Notes: generated by a model not told the origin, from the sequence alone. A stretch of 14,538 nucleotides of DNA from Comamonadaceae bacterium (GCA_947374105.1 CANCAO010000009.1:1-14538); one strand, 5' to 3'; counted from the first letter of the stretch, positions 1 to 8,740 are shown. Numbers and translations are program-made.

Positions 1-339
1 TTGATCGAAGCGCGCGTGGCCCCGCATCTGATTGACCGGGTGCATCAGGGCTTGCCGGTGGATGTGCGCTTTTCTTCTTTTGCTCATACGCCGCAATTGG
101 TGGTGGATGGCAAGGTGGTGTCCATCTCGGCTGACTTGCTGGTGGATCAGCACACAGGTGCGGGCTACTACTTGGCACGCATTGGGGTGACCGCTGAGGG
201 CTATAAAAAATTAGGCAAACGTCAGCTGCAACCGGGGATGCCTGCCGAGGTGATCTTTCTCACCGGTGAGCGTTCCATGTTGAAGTACCTGCTGAGCCCG
301 CTGACCAAGCGGTTGGCCGCATCCATGAAAGAGGAGTGA
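1..339 (+). CDS. HlyD-family type I secretion periplasmic adaptor, C-terminal part (5' end outside window)
   Basis: The 112 visible residues match the C-terminal end of the membrane-fusion (adaptor) subunits of type I secretion systems (HlyD/PrtE/AprE/RsaE type), which link an inner-membrane ABC transporter to a TolC-like outer-membrane channel. Recognisable pieces are the segment around [20 protein letters not shown] (about residues 8-27), the LQPGMPAEV motif (about 76-84) that is typical of the beta-barrel domain of this family, and the [14 protein letters not shown] tail (about 88-101). Whole family members are roughly 400-480 residues, so about three quarters of the gene lies to the left. 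The TTG at position 1 is simply an in-frame leucine codon, not a start. The stop TGA is at 337-339, five bases before the start of the TolC-type gene, so the two are almost certainly co-transcribed. The ABC transporter gene is expected further left. The cargo cannot be inferred from the window. Confidence 0.88.
   Translation: MIEARVAPHLIDRVHQGLPVDVRFSSFAHTPQLVVDGKVVSISADLLVDQHTGAGYYLARIGVTAEGYKKLGKRQLQPGMPAEVIFLTGERSMLKYLLSPLTKRLAASMKEE
331..336 (+). promoter_or_regulatory. Ribosome binding site deciding the TolC-type start
   Basis: GAGGAG at 331-336 lies eight bases before ATG 345, an ideal Shine-Dalgarno position. An in-frame GTG at 336 overlaps the last base of this motif and so cannot use it. 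This makes ATG 345 the better start. The motif sits inside the last codons of the adaptor gene. Confidence 0.75.
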
Positions 340-344
340 GTCCC

Positions 345-1715
345 ATGACAACCCAAGCTGTAACTGTCAGACCTCAAAGCTTGCGCCTGGTGCATTTGGT
401 GTTGGGCGCGGCTCTGTTGTCGGGCGCCACCGCATCGTGGTCCATGGACTTATTGCAGGCCTACGAGGCGGCAAAAAAACAAGACCCAACCCTCTTGGCT
501 TCGCGCGCTGCAACGCAGGCCGGGCGTGAGCGATTGCCGCAGGCGCGCGCTCAACTTTTACCCAGTGTCACGGCTAATTTTTCGCAAAACAACAACCAGT
601 TGCGCAGCAGCACGCCTAACTTCTTTGGTGTAGAGCAAACCACCGACTCCTCCTACGCCAGCAGCAATCAGACACTGCAAATACGTCAACCCCTGTTTCG
701 CACGTATCTGACGGCGCAGTACCGCCAAGCCGAAGAACAGGTCAAAGATGCTGAAGCCGCTTTGGCGCAGGATGAGCAAAATCTGGCTGTCCGCGTGAGC
801 GGTGCGTACTTTGACGCGGTGCTATCACGTGAGCAACTCGCCCTGGTGATGACGCAACGCACCGCCTACACTGCCCAGGTGGACGCGGCGCGCAAAACCT
901 TTGCCGCAGGTGGGGGAACGCGCACCGATGTCGATGAAGCCCAGGCACGACTGGATTTGGTCACAGCTCAGGAAATTGAAGCCCGACAAAATCTGGACTT
1001 CACTTTGCGACAGGTACAAATCTTGGTGAATGAGCCTGCTCTGGATTTGAAAAGTCTGAATGTGGCCAAGTTGACCCTGGTCGGCCCCAAGCCTGAAGGC
1101 CTGACAGACTGGACTGAGCGCGCCGAATTGAACAGCCCGAAGTTGCAGTCTTTCAAAGCGCAACTGGAAGTGGCGCGCCAAGAGGTGGACAAAGCCCAGT
1201 CGGGTCACTATCCCACCTTGGATGCGGTGGCCCAGTGGTCACGCAGCGAGAGTGAGAATGTGATCAATGTCGCCTCCAGGTACACCAACACCACACTCGG
1301 CTTGCAATTGAGCATTCCCATCTTTGCGGGTGGTGGCGTGGACGCGGGTGTGCGCCAAGCCCTGGCCAATGTGGAGCGGGCTGAGAATGCACTAGAAGCC
1401 GGCCGACGAGATTTAGGTGTGCAGGTGCACAAGCAGTACCGGGGCGTCACGGAAAACATTCCAAAAATCAAAGCATTGGAGCAGGCCCTGCGCTCTGCCG
1501 AGCAACTCATCGTGTCAAATCAAAAATCTTTTCAAGCCGGTAGTCGCACGATGATTGATGTGTTGAATGCACAGCAACAACGTATGGTCGTAGCCCGTGA
1601 TTTGGCCCAGGCACGCTACATTTACTTGATCTCAAAATTGAATCTCTTGGCGCTGGTGGGCGAGGCCGATTCACAGGCTGTGGCCGAGATGAACCAAGCA
1701 TTTCAAACGGAATAA
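345..1715 (+). CDS. TolC-family type I secretion outer-membrane protein
   Basis: This 456-residue protein is a TolC-family outer-membrane channel, the exit duct for a type I secretion system; its length is normal for the family. It starts with a probable Sec signal peptide: a basic n-region, a hydrophobic core at about residues 15-28 ([14 protein letters not shown]) and a likely cleavage near residue 33, after SWS, with the mature protein beginning [10 protein letters not shown]. That start, followed by KKQDP and then [12 protein letters not shown], is the standard opening of the TolC/TypeI outer-membrane family. The rest is the expected pair of long alpha-helical repeats rich in Ala, Gln and Glu, with the repeat-junction motif [13 protein letters not shown] at about 323-335 and the late motif [16 protein letters not shown] near 400-415, both hallmarks. 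It follows the adaptor gene by five bases and precedes rfbB by 25 bases, so the secretion and sugar genes may share a transcript. I favour a dedicated secretion channel over a general efflux TolC because of the adaptor neighbour. Confidence 0.93.
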   Translation: MTTQAVTVRPQSLRLVHLVLGAALLSGATASWSMDLLQAYEAAKKQDPTLLASRAATQAGRERLPQARAQLLPSVTANFSQNNNQLRSSTPNFFGVEQTTDSSYASSNQTLQIRQPLFRTYLTAQYRQAEEQVKDAEAALAQDEQNLAVRVSGAYFDAVLSREQLALVMTQRTAYTAQVDAARKTFAAGGGTRTDVDEAQARLDLVTAQEIEARQNLDFTLRQVQILVNEPALDLKSLNVAKLTLVGPKPEGLTDWTERAELNSPKLQSFKAQLEVARQEVDKAQSGHYPTLDAVAQWSRSESENVINVASRYTNTTLGLQLSIPIFAGGGVDAGVRQALANVERAENALEAGRRDLGVQVHKQYRGVTENIPKIKALEQALRSAEQLIVSNQKSFQAGSRTMIDVLNAQQQRMVVARDLAQARYIYLISKLNLLALVGEADSQAVAEMNQAFQTE

Positions 1716-1740
1716 ACCCAGCAAAATTGAAAGGGTCTTT

Positions 1741-2796
1741 ATGATTTTCATCACAGGCGGCGCGGGTTTTATTGGTGCCAATTTTGTGCTGGACTGGCTG
1801 GTCACCAACGATGAACCCGTGCTCAATCTGGACAAGCTCACCTACGCCGGCAACCTGCAAAATCTGGCCGCTTTGGACGGCAATGAGCGCCACACCTTTG
1901 TGCAGGGCGATTTGGGTGACGCCGCCTTGGTGACTGAACTGCTGGCACGCCACCAGCCGCGCGCGGTGGTCAACTTTGCCGCTGAATCGCACGTGGATCG
2001 CTCCATCCATGGCCCTGAGGATTTCATCCAGACCAATGTGGTGGGCACCTTTCGCTTGCTCGAAGCGGTGCGTGCGTACTGGGGTGGTTTGCAAGAGCCG
2101 CAAAAAGCAGAGTTTCGTTTTCTGCACGTCTCTACCGATGAGGTCTATGGCTCCTTGAGCAAAGACGAGCCCGCCTTCACAGAAGACCACCGCTACGAGC
2201 CCAACAGCCCCTACAGCGCCAGCAAGGCCGCCAGTGACCACCTGGTGCGCGCTTGGCACCATACCTATGGCCTGCCGGTGCTCACCACCAATTGCTCCAA
2301 CAACTACGGCCCCTACCATTTCCCTGAGAAACTCATCCCGCTCATGATCGTCAACGCGCTGGCGGGCAAGCCCTTGCCGGTGTATGGCGACGGCATGCAG
2401 GTGCGTGACTGGCTCTACGTCAAAGACCATTGCAGCGCCATCCGCCGCGTGTTGCAGGCTGGTCGTGTGGGTGAGGTGTACAACGTGGGCGGCTGGAACG
2501 AAAAACCCAACCTCGACATCGTGCACACCGTGTGTGCTTTGCTCGATGAGCTGCGTCCACGTGCTGATGGTCAAGCCTATAGCGGACAAATCACCTACGT
2601 CACAGACCGCCCCGGCCATGACCGGCGCTACGCCATTGACGCGCGTAAACTGGAGCAAGAGCTGGGCTGGAAGCCAGCCGAGACCTTCGAGACCGGCATC
2701 CGCAAAACCGTGCAGTGGTACCTGGACAACCCCAGCTGGGTGGTGAATGTGCAAAGTGGTGCCTACCGCGAGTGGGTGCAAAAACAGTACACATGA
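1741..2796 (+). CDS. rfbB: dTDP-glucose 4,6-dehydratase
   Basis: RfbB/RmlB converts dTDP-D-glucose to dTDP-4-keto-6-deoxy-D-glucose in the cytoplasm, the second step of dTDP-L-rhamnose synthesis. The 351-residue protein is full length. It shows the NAD-binding glycine motif GGAGFIG at residues 6-12, the substrate/catalytic segment STDEVYG at 131-137 (Thr132, Asp133, Glu134 corresponding to the family's Thr-Asp-Glu dehydration residues), the SDR pair Tyr158 and Lys162 in YSASK, the RmlB-typical [17 protein letters not shown] block at about 184-200, and [12 protein letters not shown] at about 289-300. ATG 1741 is preceded by a good ribosome binding site, GAAAGGG at 1729-1735. Its stop codon overlaps the rfbD start as ATGA (2793-2796). 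It heads the rhamnose block rfbB-D-A-C. Confidence 0.98.
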   Translation: MIFITGGAGFIGANFVLDWLVTNDEPVLNLDKLTYAGNLQNLAALDGNERHTFVQGDLGDAALVTELLARHQPRAVVNFAAESHVDRSIHGPEDFIQTNVVGTFRLLEAVRAYWGGLQEPQKAEFRFLHVSTDEVYGSLSKDEPAFTEDHRYEPNSPYSASKAASDHLVRAWHHTYGLPVLTTNCSNNYGPYHFPEKLIPLMIVNALAGKPLPVYGDGMQVRDWLYVKDHCSAIRRVLQAGRVGEVYNVGGWNEKPNLDIVHTVCALLDELRPRADGQAYSGQITYVTDRPGHDRRYAIDARKLEQELGWKPAETFETGIRKTVQWYLDNPSWVVNVQSGAYREWVQKQYT

Positions 2797-3707
2797 AAAT
2801 CCTTCTCTTCGGTAAAGACGGCCAAGTGGGGTGGGAGTTGCAGCGTGCTTTGAGCGTGCTGGGGGAGCTCGTTGCGCTGGACCGTCATGGCCGCGATGGC
2901 CTGTGTGGTGACTTGGCTGATGCGCAAAGATTGGCCGAAACCGTGCGCCTAGTGCAGCCCGACATCATCGTCAACGCGGCTGCTTACACCGCAGTCGATC
3001 AAGCCGAGCGTGCGCCTGATCTGGCGCACTTGATCAACACCGCCGCACCCGCTGTACTGGCCACTGAGGCCGCGCGCATTGACGCTTGGCTGGTGCACTA
3101 CTCTACCGACTATGTGTTCGACGGCAGTGGCGATGCGCCTTGGTGTGAGACTGATCGCCCCGCACCGCTGAACATCTATGGCCACAGCAAGTGGGCGGGC
3201 GAGCAAGCCATTCAACACAGTGGCTGCAAGCATTTGATCTTTCGCACCAGTTGGGTCTATGCGGCGCGCGGCGGCAACTTTGCCAAGACCATGCTGCGGC
3301 TAGCGCAAGAGCGTGAAGAACTCAAGGTGATTGACGACCAATGGGGCGCGCCCACCGGCGCCGACCTGCTGGCCGATGTCACTGCGCATGCTTTGCGGGC
3401 CGTGATGGGGAATGGTGCCATCGCCAACCCACGCCCCGAACTGCAAGGCCTCTACCACCTGGCGGCAAGCGGCGTCACCACTTGGTTTGAATACGCACAA
3501 AAGGTTATCGACCATTCAGTACGGGTGCAGCCGGCGTTAAAAATAGCCGCAAAAAAAATCACCCCCATTCCTACCGCAGCCTACCCTACGCCCGCTCAGC
3601 GCCCCCACAATTCACGCCTGAACACCGCTAAACTGCAACACGCCTTTGGCCTGAGTTTGCCTCACTGGCAGGTGGGCGTGGAGCGCATGGTGAGAGAGAT
3701 TCTTTAA
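2793..3707 (+). CDS. rfbD: dTDP-4-dehydrorhamnose reductase
   Basis: RfbD/RmlD carries out the last step of dTDP-L-rhamnose synthesis, NAD(P)H-dependent reduction of the 4-keto group. The protein is 304 residues, normal for the family. Visible motifs are the nucleotide-binding GKDGQVG at residues 7-13, the YSTDYVFDG segment at about 103-111, the catalytic Tyr129 and Lys133 in [14 protein letters not shown] near 150, and the C-terminal [14 protein letters not shown] block that is diagnostic of RmlD. I start it at ATG 2793, which overlaps the rfbB stop as ATGA and begins the canonical MKILLFG sequence; the in-frame ATG at 2715 would add 26 residues unlike any RmlD. Translation is probably coupled to rfbB. 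An eight-A run lies at 3551-3558 inside the gene. The order here (B-D-A-C) is common in proteobacterial rhamnose operons. Confidence 0.98.
   Translation: MKILLFGKDGQVGWELQRALSVLGELVALDRHGRDGLCGDLADAQRLAETVRLVQPDIIVNAAAYTAVDQAERAPDLAHLINTAAPAVLATEAARIDAWLVHYSTDYVFDGSGDAPWCETDRPAPLNIYGHSKWAGEQAIQHSGCKHLIFRTSWVYAARGGNFAKTMLRLAQEREELKVIDDQWGAPTGADLLADVTAHALRAVMGNGAIANPRPELQGLYHLAASGVTTWFEYAQKVIDHSVRVQPALKIAAKKITPIPTAAYPTPAQRPHNSRLNTAKLQHAFGLSLPHWQVGVERMVREIL
3551..3558 (+). repeat. A8 homopolymer in rfbD
   Basis: Eight consecutive A at 3551-3558 encode the Lys-Lys of AAKKIT in rfbD. The reading frame continues normally through it. Such tracts can be slippery during replication or transcription; nothing else suggests regulation. 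Confidence 0.85.
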
Positions 3708-3710
3708 ACA

Positions 3711-3717
3711 CAGGAAA
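3711..3717 (+). promoter_or_regulatory. Ribosome binding site of rfbA
   Basis: CAGGAAA at 3711-3717 ends five bases before ATG 3723 and lies in the 15-base gap after rfbD. It supports independent initiation of rfbA and its assigned start. Confidence 0.6.
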
Positions 3718-3722
3718 CCCGC

Positions 3723-4616
3723 ATGACCCAACGCAAAGGCATCATCCTCGCCGGTGGCTCCGGCACTCGGCTGCATCCCGCCACCTTGGCCATGAGCAAA
3801 CAGCTCTTGCCGGTGTATGACAAGCCCATGATTTACTACCCGCTCAGCACCCTCATGCTGGCGGGCATGCGCGACATTCTCATCATCAGCACGCCGCAAG
3901 ACACGCCGCGTTTCACGCAACTGCTGGGTGACGGCAGCGCCTGGGGCTTGAACCTTCAGTATGCGGTGCAGCCCTCACCGGATGGTCTCGCGCAGGCCTT
4001 CATCATTGGCGAACAATTTGTGGGCAACAAGCCCAGCGCCCTGGTGCTGGGGGATAACCTCTTTTATGGCCATGACCTGGCGGGCCTGCTGGGCGCAGCC
4101 GATGCCAAAACCAGTGGCGCCACCGTGTTTGCCTACCATGTGCAAGACCCCGAGCGCTATGGTGTGGTGGCGTTTGACGCGCAAGGCCAAGCTAGCAGCA
4201 TTGAAGAAAAACCCCTCCAACCCAAAAGCAATTTCGCCGTCACCGGCCTGTATTTTTACGACACCCAGGTGGTGGACATCGCCAAGGCCGTCAAGCCTAG
4301 CGCTAGGGGCGAGTTGGAGATCACCGCCGTCAACCATGCCTACCTGACGCAAGGCCAGCTCAGCGTGCAGATCATGCAGCGCGGTTACGCCTGGCTGGAC
4401 ACAGGTACGCACGATAGTCTGCTGGAGGCCAGCCAGTTCATTGCCACGCTGGAGCACCGCCAAGGTCTGAAGATCGCCTGCCCTGAAGAGATCGCCTGGC
4501 GCCAGGGCTGGATCAACAGCGAACAAGTGGAGCGACTCGCACAACCCATGGCCAAGAATGGTTACGGCCAGTATTTGCTGCGCATGTTGACCGAGCGCGA
4601 AATGAGCGCTCAATGA
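3723..4616 (+). CDS. rfbA: Glucose-1-phosphate thymidylyltransferase
   Basis: RfbA/RmlA joins dTTP and glucose-1-phosphate to give dTDP-glucose, the committed and usually rhamnose-feedback-inhibited first step of dTDP-L-rhamnose synthesis. The 297-residue protein has the nucleotidyltransferase signature GGSGTRL at residues 11-17, the Lys26 segment [13 protein letters not shown], the metal-binding Asp111 in VLGDNLFYG, the sugar-binding VEE-like segment SSIEEKP, GLYFYD, and the RmlA-specific [18 protein letters not shown] block near 220-237. The C-terminal GWI...YGQYLL stretch is also typical. The start ATG 3723 has a nearby Shine-Dalgarno motif. The stop overlaps the start of rfbC as ATGA (4613-4616). 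I see no defect in it. Confidence 0.98.
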   Translation: MTQRKGIILAGGSGTRLHPATLAMSKQLLPVYDKPMIYYPLSTLMLAGMRDILIISTPQDTPRFTQLLGDGSAWGLNLQYAVQPSPDGLAQAFIIGEQFVGNKPSALVLGDNLFYGHDLAGLLGAADAKTSGATVFAYHVQDPERYGVVAFDAQGQASSIEEKPLQPKSNFAVTGLYFYDTQVVDIAKAVKPSARGELEITAVNHAYLTQGQLSVQIMQRGYAWLDTGTHDSLLEASQFIATLEHRQGLKIACPEEIAWRQGWINSEQVERLAQPMAKNGYGQYLLRMLTEREMSAQ

Positions 4617-5158
4617 AGGTCACCCCCACCGCGATCCCGGACGTGCTCATCATCGAACCCAAAGTATTTGGGGATGAGCGCGGCTTTTTCCTGGAGAGCT
4701 TTAACCAGGCCGCCTTCAACCAGGTCACCGGGCTGAAGCTCGACTTTGTGCAAGACAACCACAGCCGCTCTGGCCAGCATGTGCTGCGCGGTTTGCACTA
4801 CCAAATCAAGCAAGCGCAGGGGAAACTGGTGCGCGTGCTGCGTGGCTCGGTCTTTGATGTGGCGGTGGACATGCGCCGCTCTAGCGCCACGTTTGGCCAA
4901 TGGGTGGGCGTTGAGTTGACCGAGGGTAACTTTCGCCAACTCTGGGTGCCAGCGGGCTTTGCCCATGGTTTTTTGGTCACCAGTGAATCGGCGGACTTTG
5001 TGTACAAAACCACCGACTATTACGCGCCCGAATTTGAGCGCTGTGTGGCTTGGAACGATCCTGATTTGGCTATCCAGTGGCCTTTGAGTGCTGAGCCTCA
5101 ACTCTCTGCCAAAGACAAGGCGGGTGTCGCTTTGCGTCACGCCGAAGTTTTCGCTTAA
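4613..5158 (+). CDS. rfbC: dTDP-4-dehydrorhamnose 3,5-epimerase
   Basis: RfbC/RmlC epimerises C3 and C5 of dTDP-4-keto-6-deoxyglucose, the third step of rhamnose synthesis. It is a 181-residue cupin of normal size. The family signature is clear: [12 protein letters not shown] at about residues 19-30, VLRGLHYQ with the catalytic His62, GKLVRV near 70-75, VPAGFAHGF at 112-120, the catalytic Tyr132 in [10 protein letters not shown], and the C-terminal [10 protein letters not shown] followed by an LSAKD segment with the Asp (about 168) that pairs with the histidine in characterised RmlC. The start overlaps the rfbA stop as ATGA, so translation is likely coupled. The stop codon falls inside a 12-base tandem duplication (5145-5168). 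This completes a full set of dTDP-L-rhamnose genes. Confidence 0.98.
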   Translation: MKVTPTAIPDVLIIEPKVFGDERGFFLESFNQAAFNQVTGLKLDFVQDNHSRSGQHVLRGLHYQIKQAQGKLVRVLRGSVFDVAVDMRRSSATFGQWVGVELTEGNFRQLWVPAGFAHGFLVTSESADFVYKTTDYYAPEFERCVAWNDPDLAIQWPLSAEPQLSAKDKAGVALRHAEVFA

Positions 5159-5168
5159 GTTTTCGCCT
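5145..5168 (+). repeat. 12-bp tandem duplication across the rfbC stop codon
   Basis: Two adjacent 12-base units, AAGTTTTCGCTT at 5145-5156 and AAGTTTTCGCCT at 5157-5168, differ at one position. The TAA stop of rfbC (5156-5158) straddles the junction. It looks like a small replication-slippage duplication. No regulatory function is evident. Confidence 0.8.
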
Positions 5169-5208
5169 TCGTCTTTAAATACAACTCACCCCCATCTCTT
5201 TTAAACCC

Positions 5209-6636
5209 ATGTCCACGCCCATCATTCACCCCGTCATCCTGTGTGGTGGCAGCGGCACGCGCCTGTGGCCTTTGTCGCGCAAATCCTTCCCCAAGCAATT
5301 CATCCCTTTGCTGGGAGGCAAATCACTGCTCCAGCTCACGCTGGAGCGCGTGGCCCCTTTGGCGCAAGGTGTGGCGCAGGGCGTGCTGTGTGTCTCTGCG
5401 GACGAGCACCGATTTTTATTGGCCGATGTGGCGGCCCATGCCGGTCTTGAGGTTCGGCAAATTTTGGAGCCGCAAGCCAAAAACACCGCTGCGGCCATGG
5501 CTTTGGCCGCACTGGCCATGCCGGCGGATGCGCTTCTTCTGTTCTGCCCGGCCGATCAACACATCCCGGACACCCCCTCATTTGTGGACATGGTTCGTTC
5601 CGCCGCACCAGCGGCTCTGGCGGGCCAGTTGGTGACCTTTGGGGTCATGCCCAATGCACCCAGCACGGGCTATGGCTACATCCAAAAGGGCGCGGCTGCG
5701 GCCAACGGCGGATTTGCGGTGGCCCGTTTTGTTGAGAAACCGGCGCTGGACAAAGCCACTGAATTTTTACTCAGCGGCCAATACCTGTGGAACGCCGGTA
5801 TTTTTCTGGTGCAAGCCAGCCAGTTGCTACAAGCACTGCAAACCCACGCACCCGACATCATGAGCGTGTGCCGCAGTGCGATGCAGACCGCCCAAGTCGA
5901 TGGCCTGTTTACACGCCCGGATGCCGCCGTGTTTGCCACCTGCCGCAGCCAGTCGATTGACTACGCCGTGATGGAACCCGCCACCAACGTGCGGGTGTTT
6001 TCATTTCAAGGGCAGTGGAGCGATGTGGGCAGTTGGAATGCCGTGGCTGATTTAGCTGCACCCGACGCGCAAGGCAACCGCGCCGGTGGCGAGTTGCAAC
6101 ATGCGCACCACCTGCGTGCCGAGCAAACCTACATCCATGCTGGTGGGCAGCGACCGGTGGTGGCGCTGGGCACGAAAAACCTGCTGATCATCGACACCCC
6201 CGATGCTCTTTTGGTGGTGGATGCCGCGCACGCCGAAGCTGTCAAAGAAGTGGTGGCTCGTCTGGAGACGCTGGATGCCGCACAGGCCGTGCAGCACCGG
6301 CTCGTCGCCCGCCCCTGGGGCTGGTATGACAGTGTGGACGTGGGTACGCGCCACCAGGTCAAGCGCATCACCGTCAAACCAGGCGCAACGCTGTCTTTGC
6401 AAATGCACCACCACCGCGCTGAGCACTGGGTGGTGGTCAGCGGAACGGCCGAAGTGACCAATGGCGACAAGGTCACCATACTGGGGGAAAACCAAAGCAC
6501 CTTCATCCCCTTGGGGCAAATCCACCGTCTGGCCAACCCCGGCAAGATGCCGCTCGAACTCATCGAAGTGCAAAGTGGCTCTTACCTGGGTGAGGACGAC
6601 ATCGTTCGGTTTGAAGACACCTATGGACGGCGTTGA
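5209..6636 (+). CDS. manC: Mannose-1-phosphate guanylyltransferase / mannose-6-phosphate isomerase (bifunctional)
   Basis: This 475-residue protein is the fused type II enzyme (ManC/CpsB/AlgA/WbpW family) that isomerises fructose-6-phosphate to mannose-6-phosphate and also makes GDP-mannose from mannose-1-phosphate and GTP. The N-terminal transferase domain shows GGSGTRLWPL at residues 13-22 followed by SRKSFPKQF, CPADQHI near 113-119, FVEKP at 174-178, WNAGIF at 194-199 and WSDVGSW at 270-276. The C-terminal cupin domain carries RPWGWYDSVD at about 368-377 and the metal-site motif QMHHHRAEHW at 398-407, with a later His439 in PLGQIHRL. Length is normal. A 50-base gap separates it from rfbC and there is no clear Shine-Dalgarno motif before ATG 5209. 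The intervening phosphomannomutase (ManB/AlgC) is not in the window. GDP-mannose may be used directly or converted to another sugar by genes outside. Confidence 0.97.
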   Translation: MSTPIIHPVILCGGSGTRLWPLSRKSFPKQFIPLLGGKSLLQLTLERVAPLAQGVAQGVLCVSADEHRFLLADVAAHAGLEVRQILEPQAKNTAAAMALAALAMPADALLLFCPADQHIPDTPSFVDMVRSAAPAALAGQLVTFGVMPNAPSTGYGYIQKGAAAANGGFAVARFVEKPALDKATEFLLSGQYLWNAGIFLVQASQLLQALQTHAPDIMSVCRSAMQTAQVDGLFTRPDAAVFATCRSQSIDYAVMEPATNVRVFSFQGQWSDVGSWNAVADLAAPDAQGNRAGGELQHAHHLRAEQTYIHAGGQRPVVALGTKNLLIIDTPDALLVVDAAHAEAVKEVVARLETLDAAQAVQHRLVARPWGWYDSVDVGTRHQVKRITVKPGATLSLQMHHHRAEHWVVVSGTAEVTNGDKVTILGENQSTFIPLGQIHRLANPGKMPLELIEVQSGSYLGEDDIVRFEDTYGRR

Positions 6637-6669
6637 GCTCTTGCGCCTTCCTCACCCTTTAGTCACGTT

Positions 6670-8022
6670 TTGAATCGCCCCACCCCCACCTTGACGCTGT
6701 ACAGATCGGCCGTCTGGTCTTTGTTGGGCAATCTGCTGCCCATGGGCGTGGCATTGGCGGCCGTGCCCTTTTTGTTGCATCACATAGGACAAGAGCGTTT
6801 GGGCGTTTTGTCCTTGATCTGGGTGGTGGTGGGGTACTTCAGTTTTTTGGACATGGGCCTGGGTCGCGCTGTGACCGTGGCGGTGGCGTCCTCTCGCACA
6901 AAGGGGGGCGCAGGGCGAACGCATGAGTTGCGTGTCTTGGCCACAGTTTCTAGTTTGTTGGTGGGCGTGGGCACGGCCATGGCTCTGCTTTTGGGTTTGG
7001 GAATTGCCACCTGGGGCGAGCCCTTTCACCTGTCCTCGCCGCAATTGTCACAAGAGGTCGCGCAGGCCTTGTTGTGGATGTTGCCCAGCCTTCCCTTGTT
7101 GCTTTTGTCGTCCACGCTCCGAGGGCATTTGGAAGGGGTGGGGGCATTTCGCGCCTTGAATTTAGTGCGCATTCCAACCGGGGCAATGTTGATTTTGGGG
7201 CCTTGCATCACCGCCCTCTACACGCCGGATTTGAGTTGGGCCTGTATCAGCATTGGCGTGATTCGGCTGGTGCAGGTGGTGGCGTTGTTGGCTCTGGTGG
7301 CTAAGGCGGTTGAGTTGAACTTCGGTGCGTTTTTGAATTCGTTGATGCGCTCGCGCAGTGCTGCGAGCTTGCGTCCACTGTTGTCTTTTGGAGGATGGGT
7401 GACCTTGAGCAATATCGTCGGGCCGGTGATTGTGTATGTGGATCGTTTTGTCATCAGCGCCCTGTTGTCTGCGGGTGCGGTGGCCTTGTACGCCGTGCCG
7501 TTTGATGTGGTGTCGCGGTTGCCCATCCTCATCGCGGCCTTGTGCAGTGTTTTGTTGCCAGAGTTGGCGCGCCTGTCGCACAACGTTGCTAACCCTCAGC
7601 GAGATGGACGGACGCTGAGGCGCTTGGTGAGTCGTTCTAGCGGGTTCAGTGCAGTTTTGATGGTCTTTGTCGTTGTTGTGGCCTGGATGCTCACGCCTTG
7701 GGCCTTGGGTGCCTGGATGGGGCCTGAGTTTGCTGAGCAGAGCGCGCAGGTCACGCAAATCCTGCTCTTGGCTTTTGGTGTGAATGCACTGGCTCAAATC
7801 CCATTCACCGCTTTGCAAGCCTGTGGCCGGGCTCGCTCAGTGGCTTTGCTGCATGCGGGAGAATTGCTGCCCTATGGGTTTGTACTCGTGTTGTCAATTT
7901 CTTACTTCGGTATTGAGGGGGCGGCATGGGCTTGGCTGCTCAGGGGCATCGTGGACTACGTGGTATTGGCTTGGCTGTGGGCTCGCTACGCCGACCGAGT
8001 GGGCGAAGGCATTAAGGACTGA
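6670..8022 (+). CDS. wzx: Wzx-type flippase (polysaccharide biosynthesis protein, MOP superfamily)
   Basis: A 450-residue, very hydrophobic multi-pass inner-membrane protein of the COG2244/Wzx type, which moves undecaprenyl-pyrophosphate-linked oligosaccharide units from the cytoplasmic to the periplasmic face. The N-terminal pattern WSLLGNLLPMGVALAAVPFL (about residues 16-35) followed by GQERLGVLSLIW and FLDMGLGRAVT (about 59-69) is typical of this flippase family. Hydrophobic segments alternate with short charged loops to the end, consistent with about 12-14 membrane helices. The start is assigned to TTG 6670: no in-frame ATG or GTG exists between the manC stop (same frame, 6634-6636) and it, and the next ATG (residue 25) would cut into the first helix. 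No Shine-Dalgarno motif is obvious, suggesting weak initiation. The gene lies four bases before the downstream methyltransferase start. The symbol is given from family and context; substrate is unknown. Confidence 0.87.
   Translation: MNRPTPTLTLYRSAVWSLLGNLLPMGVALAAVPFLLHHIGQERLGVLSLIWVVVGYFSFLDMGLGRAVTVAVASSRTKGGAGRTHELRVLATVSSLLVGVGTAMALLLGLGIATWGEPFHLSSPQLSQEVAQALLWMLPSLPLLLLSSTLRGHLEGVGAFRALNLVRIPTGAMLILGPCITALYTPDLSWACISIGVIRLVQVVALLALVAKAVELNFGAFLNSLMRSRSAASLRPLLSFGGWVTLSNIVGPVIVYVDRFVISALLSAGAVALYAVPFDVVSRLPILIAALCSVLLPELARLSHNVANPQRDGRTLRRLVSRSSGFSAVLMVFVVVVAWMLTPWALGAWMGPEFAEQSAQVTQILLLAFGVNALAQIPFTALQACGRARSVALLHAGELLPYGFVLVLSISYFGIEGAAWAWLLRGIVDYVVLAWLWARYADRVGEGIKD
8014..8018 (+). 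promoter_or_regulatory. Ribosome binding site of the first methyltransferase
   Basis: AAGGA at 8014-8018, inside the last codons of the flippase gene, lies seven bases before ATG 8026 and supports that start. Confidence 0.6.
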
Positions 8023-8025
8023 TTT

Positions 8026-8682
8026 ATGCAAAGCTATGTTGACAAGACAGATGGTTACTTTGCGAATGCGCGCCAAGAAATCGCGCTCATGCTCCCGCCG
8101 CAGTGCGGTCGGGTGCTGGAGATCGGTTGTGGCTCAGGTGCCACTTTGGGTTGGCTGCGTCAAAGCAAACGGGCCTCCTACACGGTGGGCGTTGAGATTT
8201 TTGAAACCGCAGCCCACAGTGCCAGAGCCCATGCTGACGAAGTGAACTGCCTGGATTTCGAGAAACAAGATTTGCCCCAGGGTCATGGCCTGTTCGATCT
8301 GGTTCTATGTCTGGATGTGCTGGAGCACATGGTCAACCCTTGGGCCGTGGTGGATCGACTGGTCACCAACTACCTTGCGCCGGGTGGTACTTTGGTGGTG
8401 AGTTTGCCCAATGTGCGGCACTACAGTGTGACCCTTCCCCTGCTCTTGCAGGGGCGTTGGGAGTACGCGGATGCGGGTTTGCTAGACCGCACGCACTTGC
8501 GATTTTTCACGCGCGATACGGCCGTGCGTTTGGTTTCGCACAAAGGCCTGGAGTCCGTGCAGTGTGTGGGTGCAGGGTTTGAACGGGGCACACGCAAAAG
8601 CCTCGTCAATGCGCTGACGGCGGGTCTGTTTCAAGATAGTTTGACCTACCAATACCTGCTGTGCGCACGCAAACGTGTTTGA
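8026..8682 (+). CDS. Class I SAM-dependent methyltransferase (glycan-cluster type)
   Basis: A 218-residue cytoplasmic protein with a class I methyltransferase fold. Motif I, the SAM-binding loop, is LEIGCGSGATLGWL at residues 31-44; an acidic residue (Glu57 in VGVEIFE) closes strand 2; the segment DLVLCLDVLEH at 91-101 is motif II; and SLPNVRHY at 126-133 plus LLDRTHLRFFT at about 152-162 are the marks of a methyltransferase subfamily often found in O-antigen and exopolysaccharide loci. By context it probably methylates a sugar of the repeating unit, or possibly the glycan end; which hydroxyl or sugar cannot be told. It begins four bases after the flippase gene and has its own ribosome binding site. 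After it comes a 57-base gap, the largest non-coding gap in the window, with no recognisable signal in it. Confidence 0.88.
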   Translation: MQSYVDKTDGYFANARQEIALMLPPQCGRVLEIGCGSGATLGWLRQSKRASYTVGVEIFETAAHSARAHADEVNCLDFEKQDLPQGHGLFDLVLCLDVLEHMVNPWAVVDRLVTNYLAPGGTLVVSLPNVRHYSVTLPLLLQGRWEYADAGLLDRTHLRFFTRDTAVRLVSHKGLESVQCVGAGFERGTRKSLVNALTAGLFQDSLTYQYLLCARKRV

Positions 8683-8740
8683 GCACGTGAGCACATATGC
8701 TGATTGAAAACCAAAGAACACTGACGCAGACTTTCGCGCA

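Noticed and set aside
336..344. GTG 336 as start of the TolC-family gene
   Set aside because: It overlaps the only good ribosome binding site and adds three residues; ATG 345 is correctly spaced.
1507..2781. 424-codon open frame on the minus strand opposite tolC/rfbB
   Set aside because: It lies antisense to rfbB, whose domains are unmistakable; the minus-strand translation has no recognisable domain and is a by-product of codon bias.
2715..2792. Upstream in-frame ATG for rfbD
   Set aside because: The extra 26 residues are rfbB sequence in another frame; RmlD proteins begin at the MKILLFG segment encoded from 2793.
3975..4613. 212-codon minus-strand open frame opposite rfbA
   Set aside because: Antisense to a clear RmlA gene, no known motif, no ribosome binding site considered convincing.
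5143..5171. CGAAG/CTTCG inverted repeat after rfbC as a terminator
   Set aside because: Stem of only five pairs with a 19-base loop, partly inside the coding sequence, and no strong T run directly after it.
7162..7818. 218-codon minus-strand open frame opposite the flippase gene
   Set aside because: Composition is rich in Gln, His and Arg, as expected from the complement of a hydrophobic membrane-protein gene; no domain seen.
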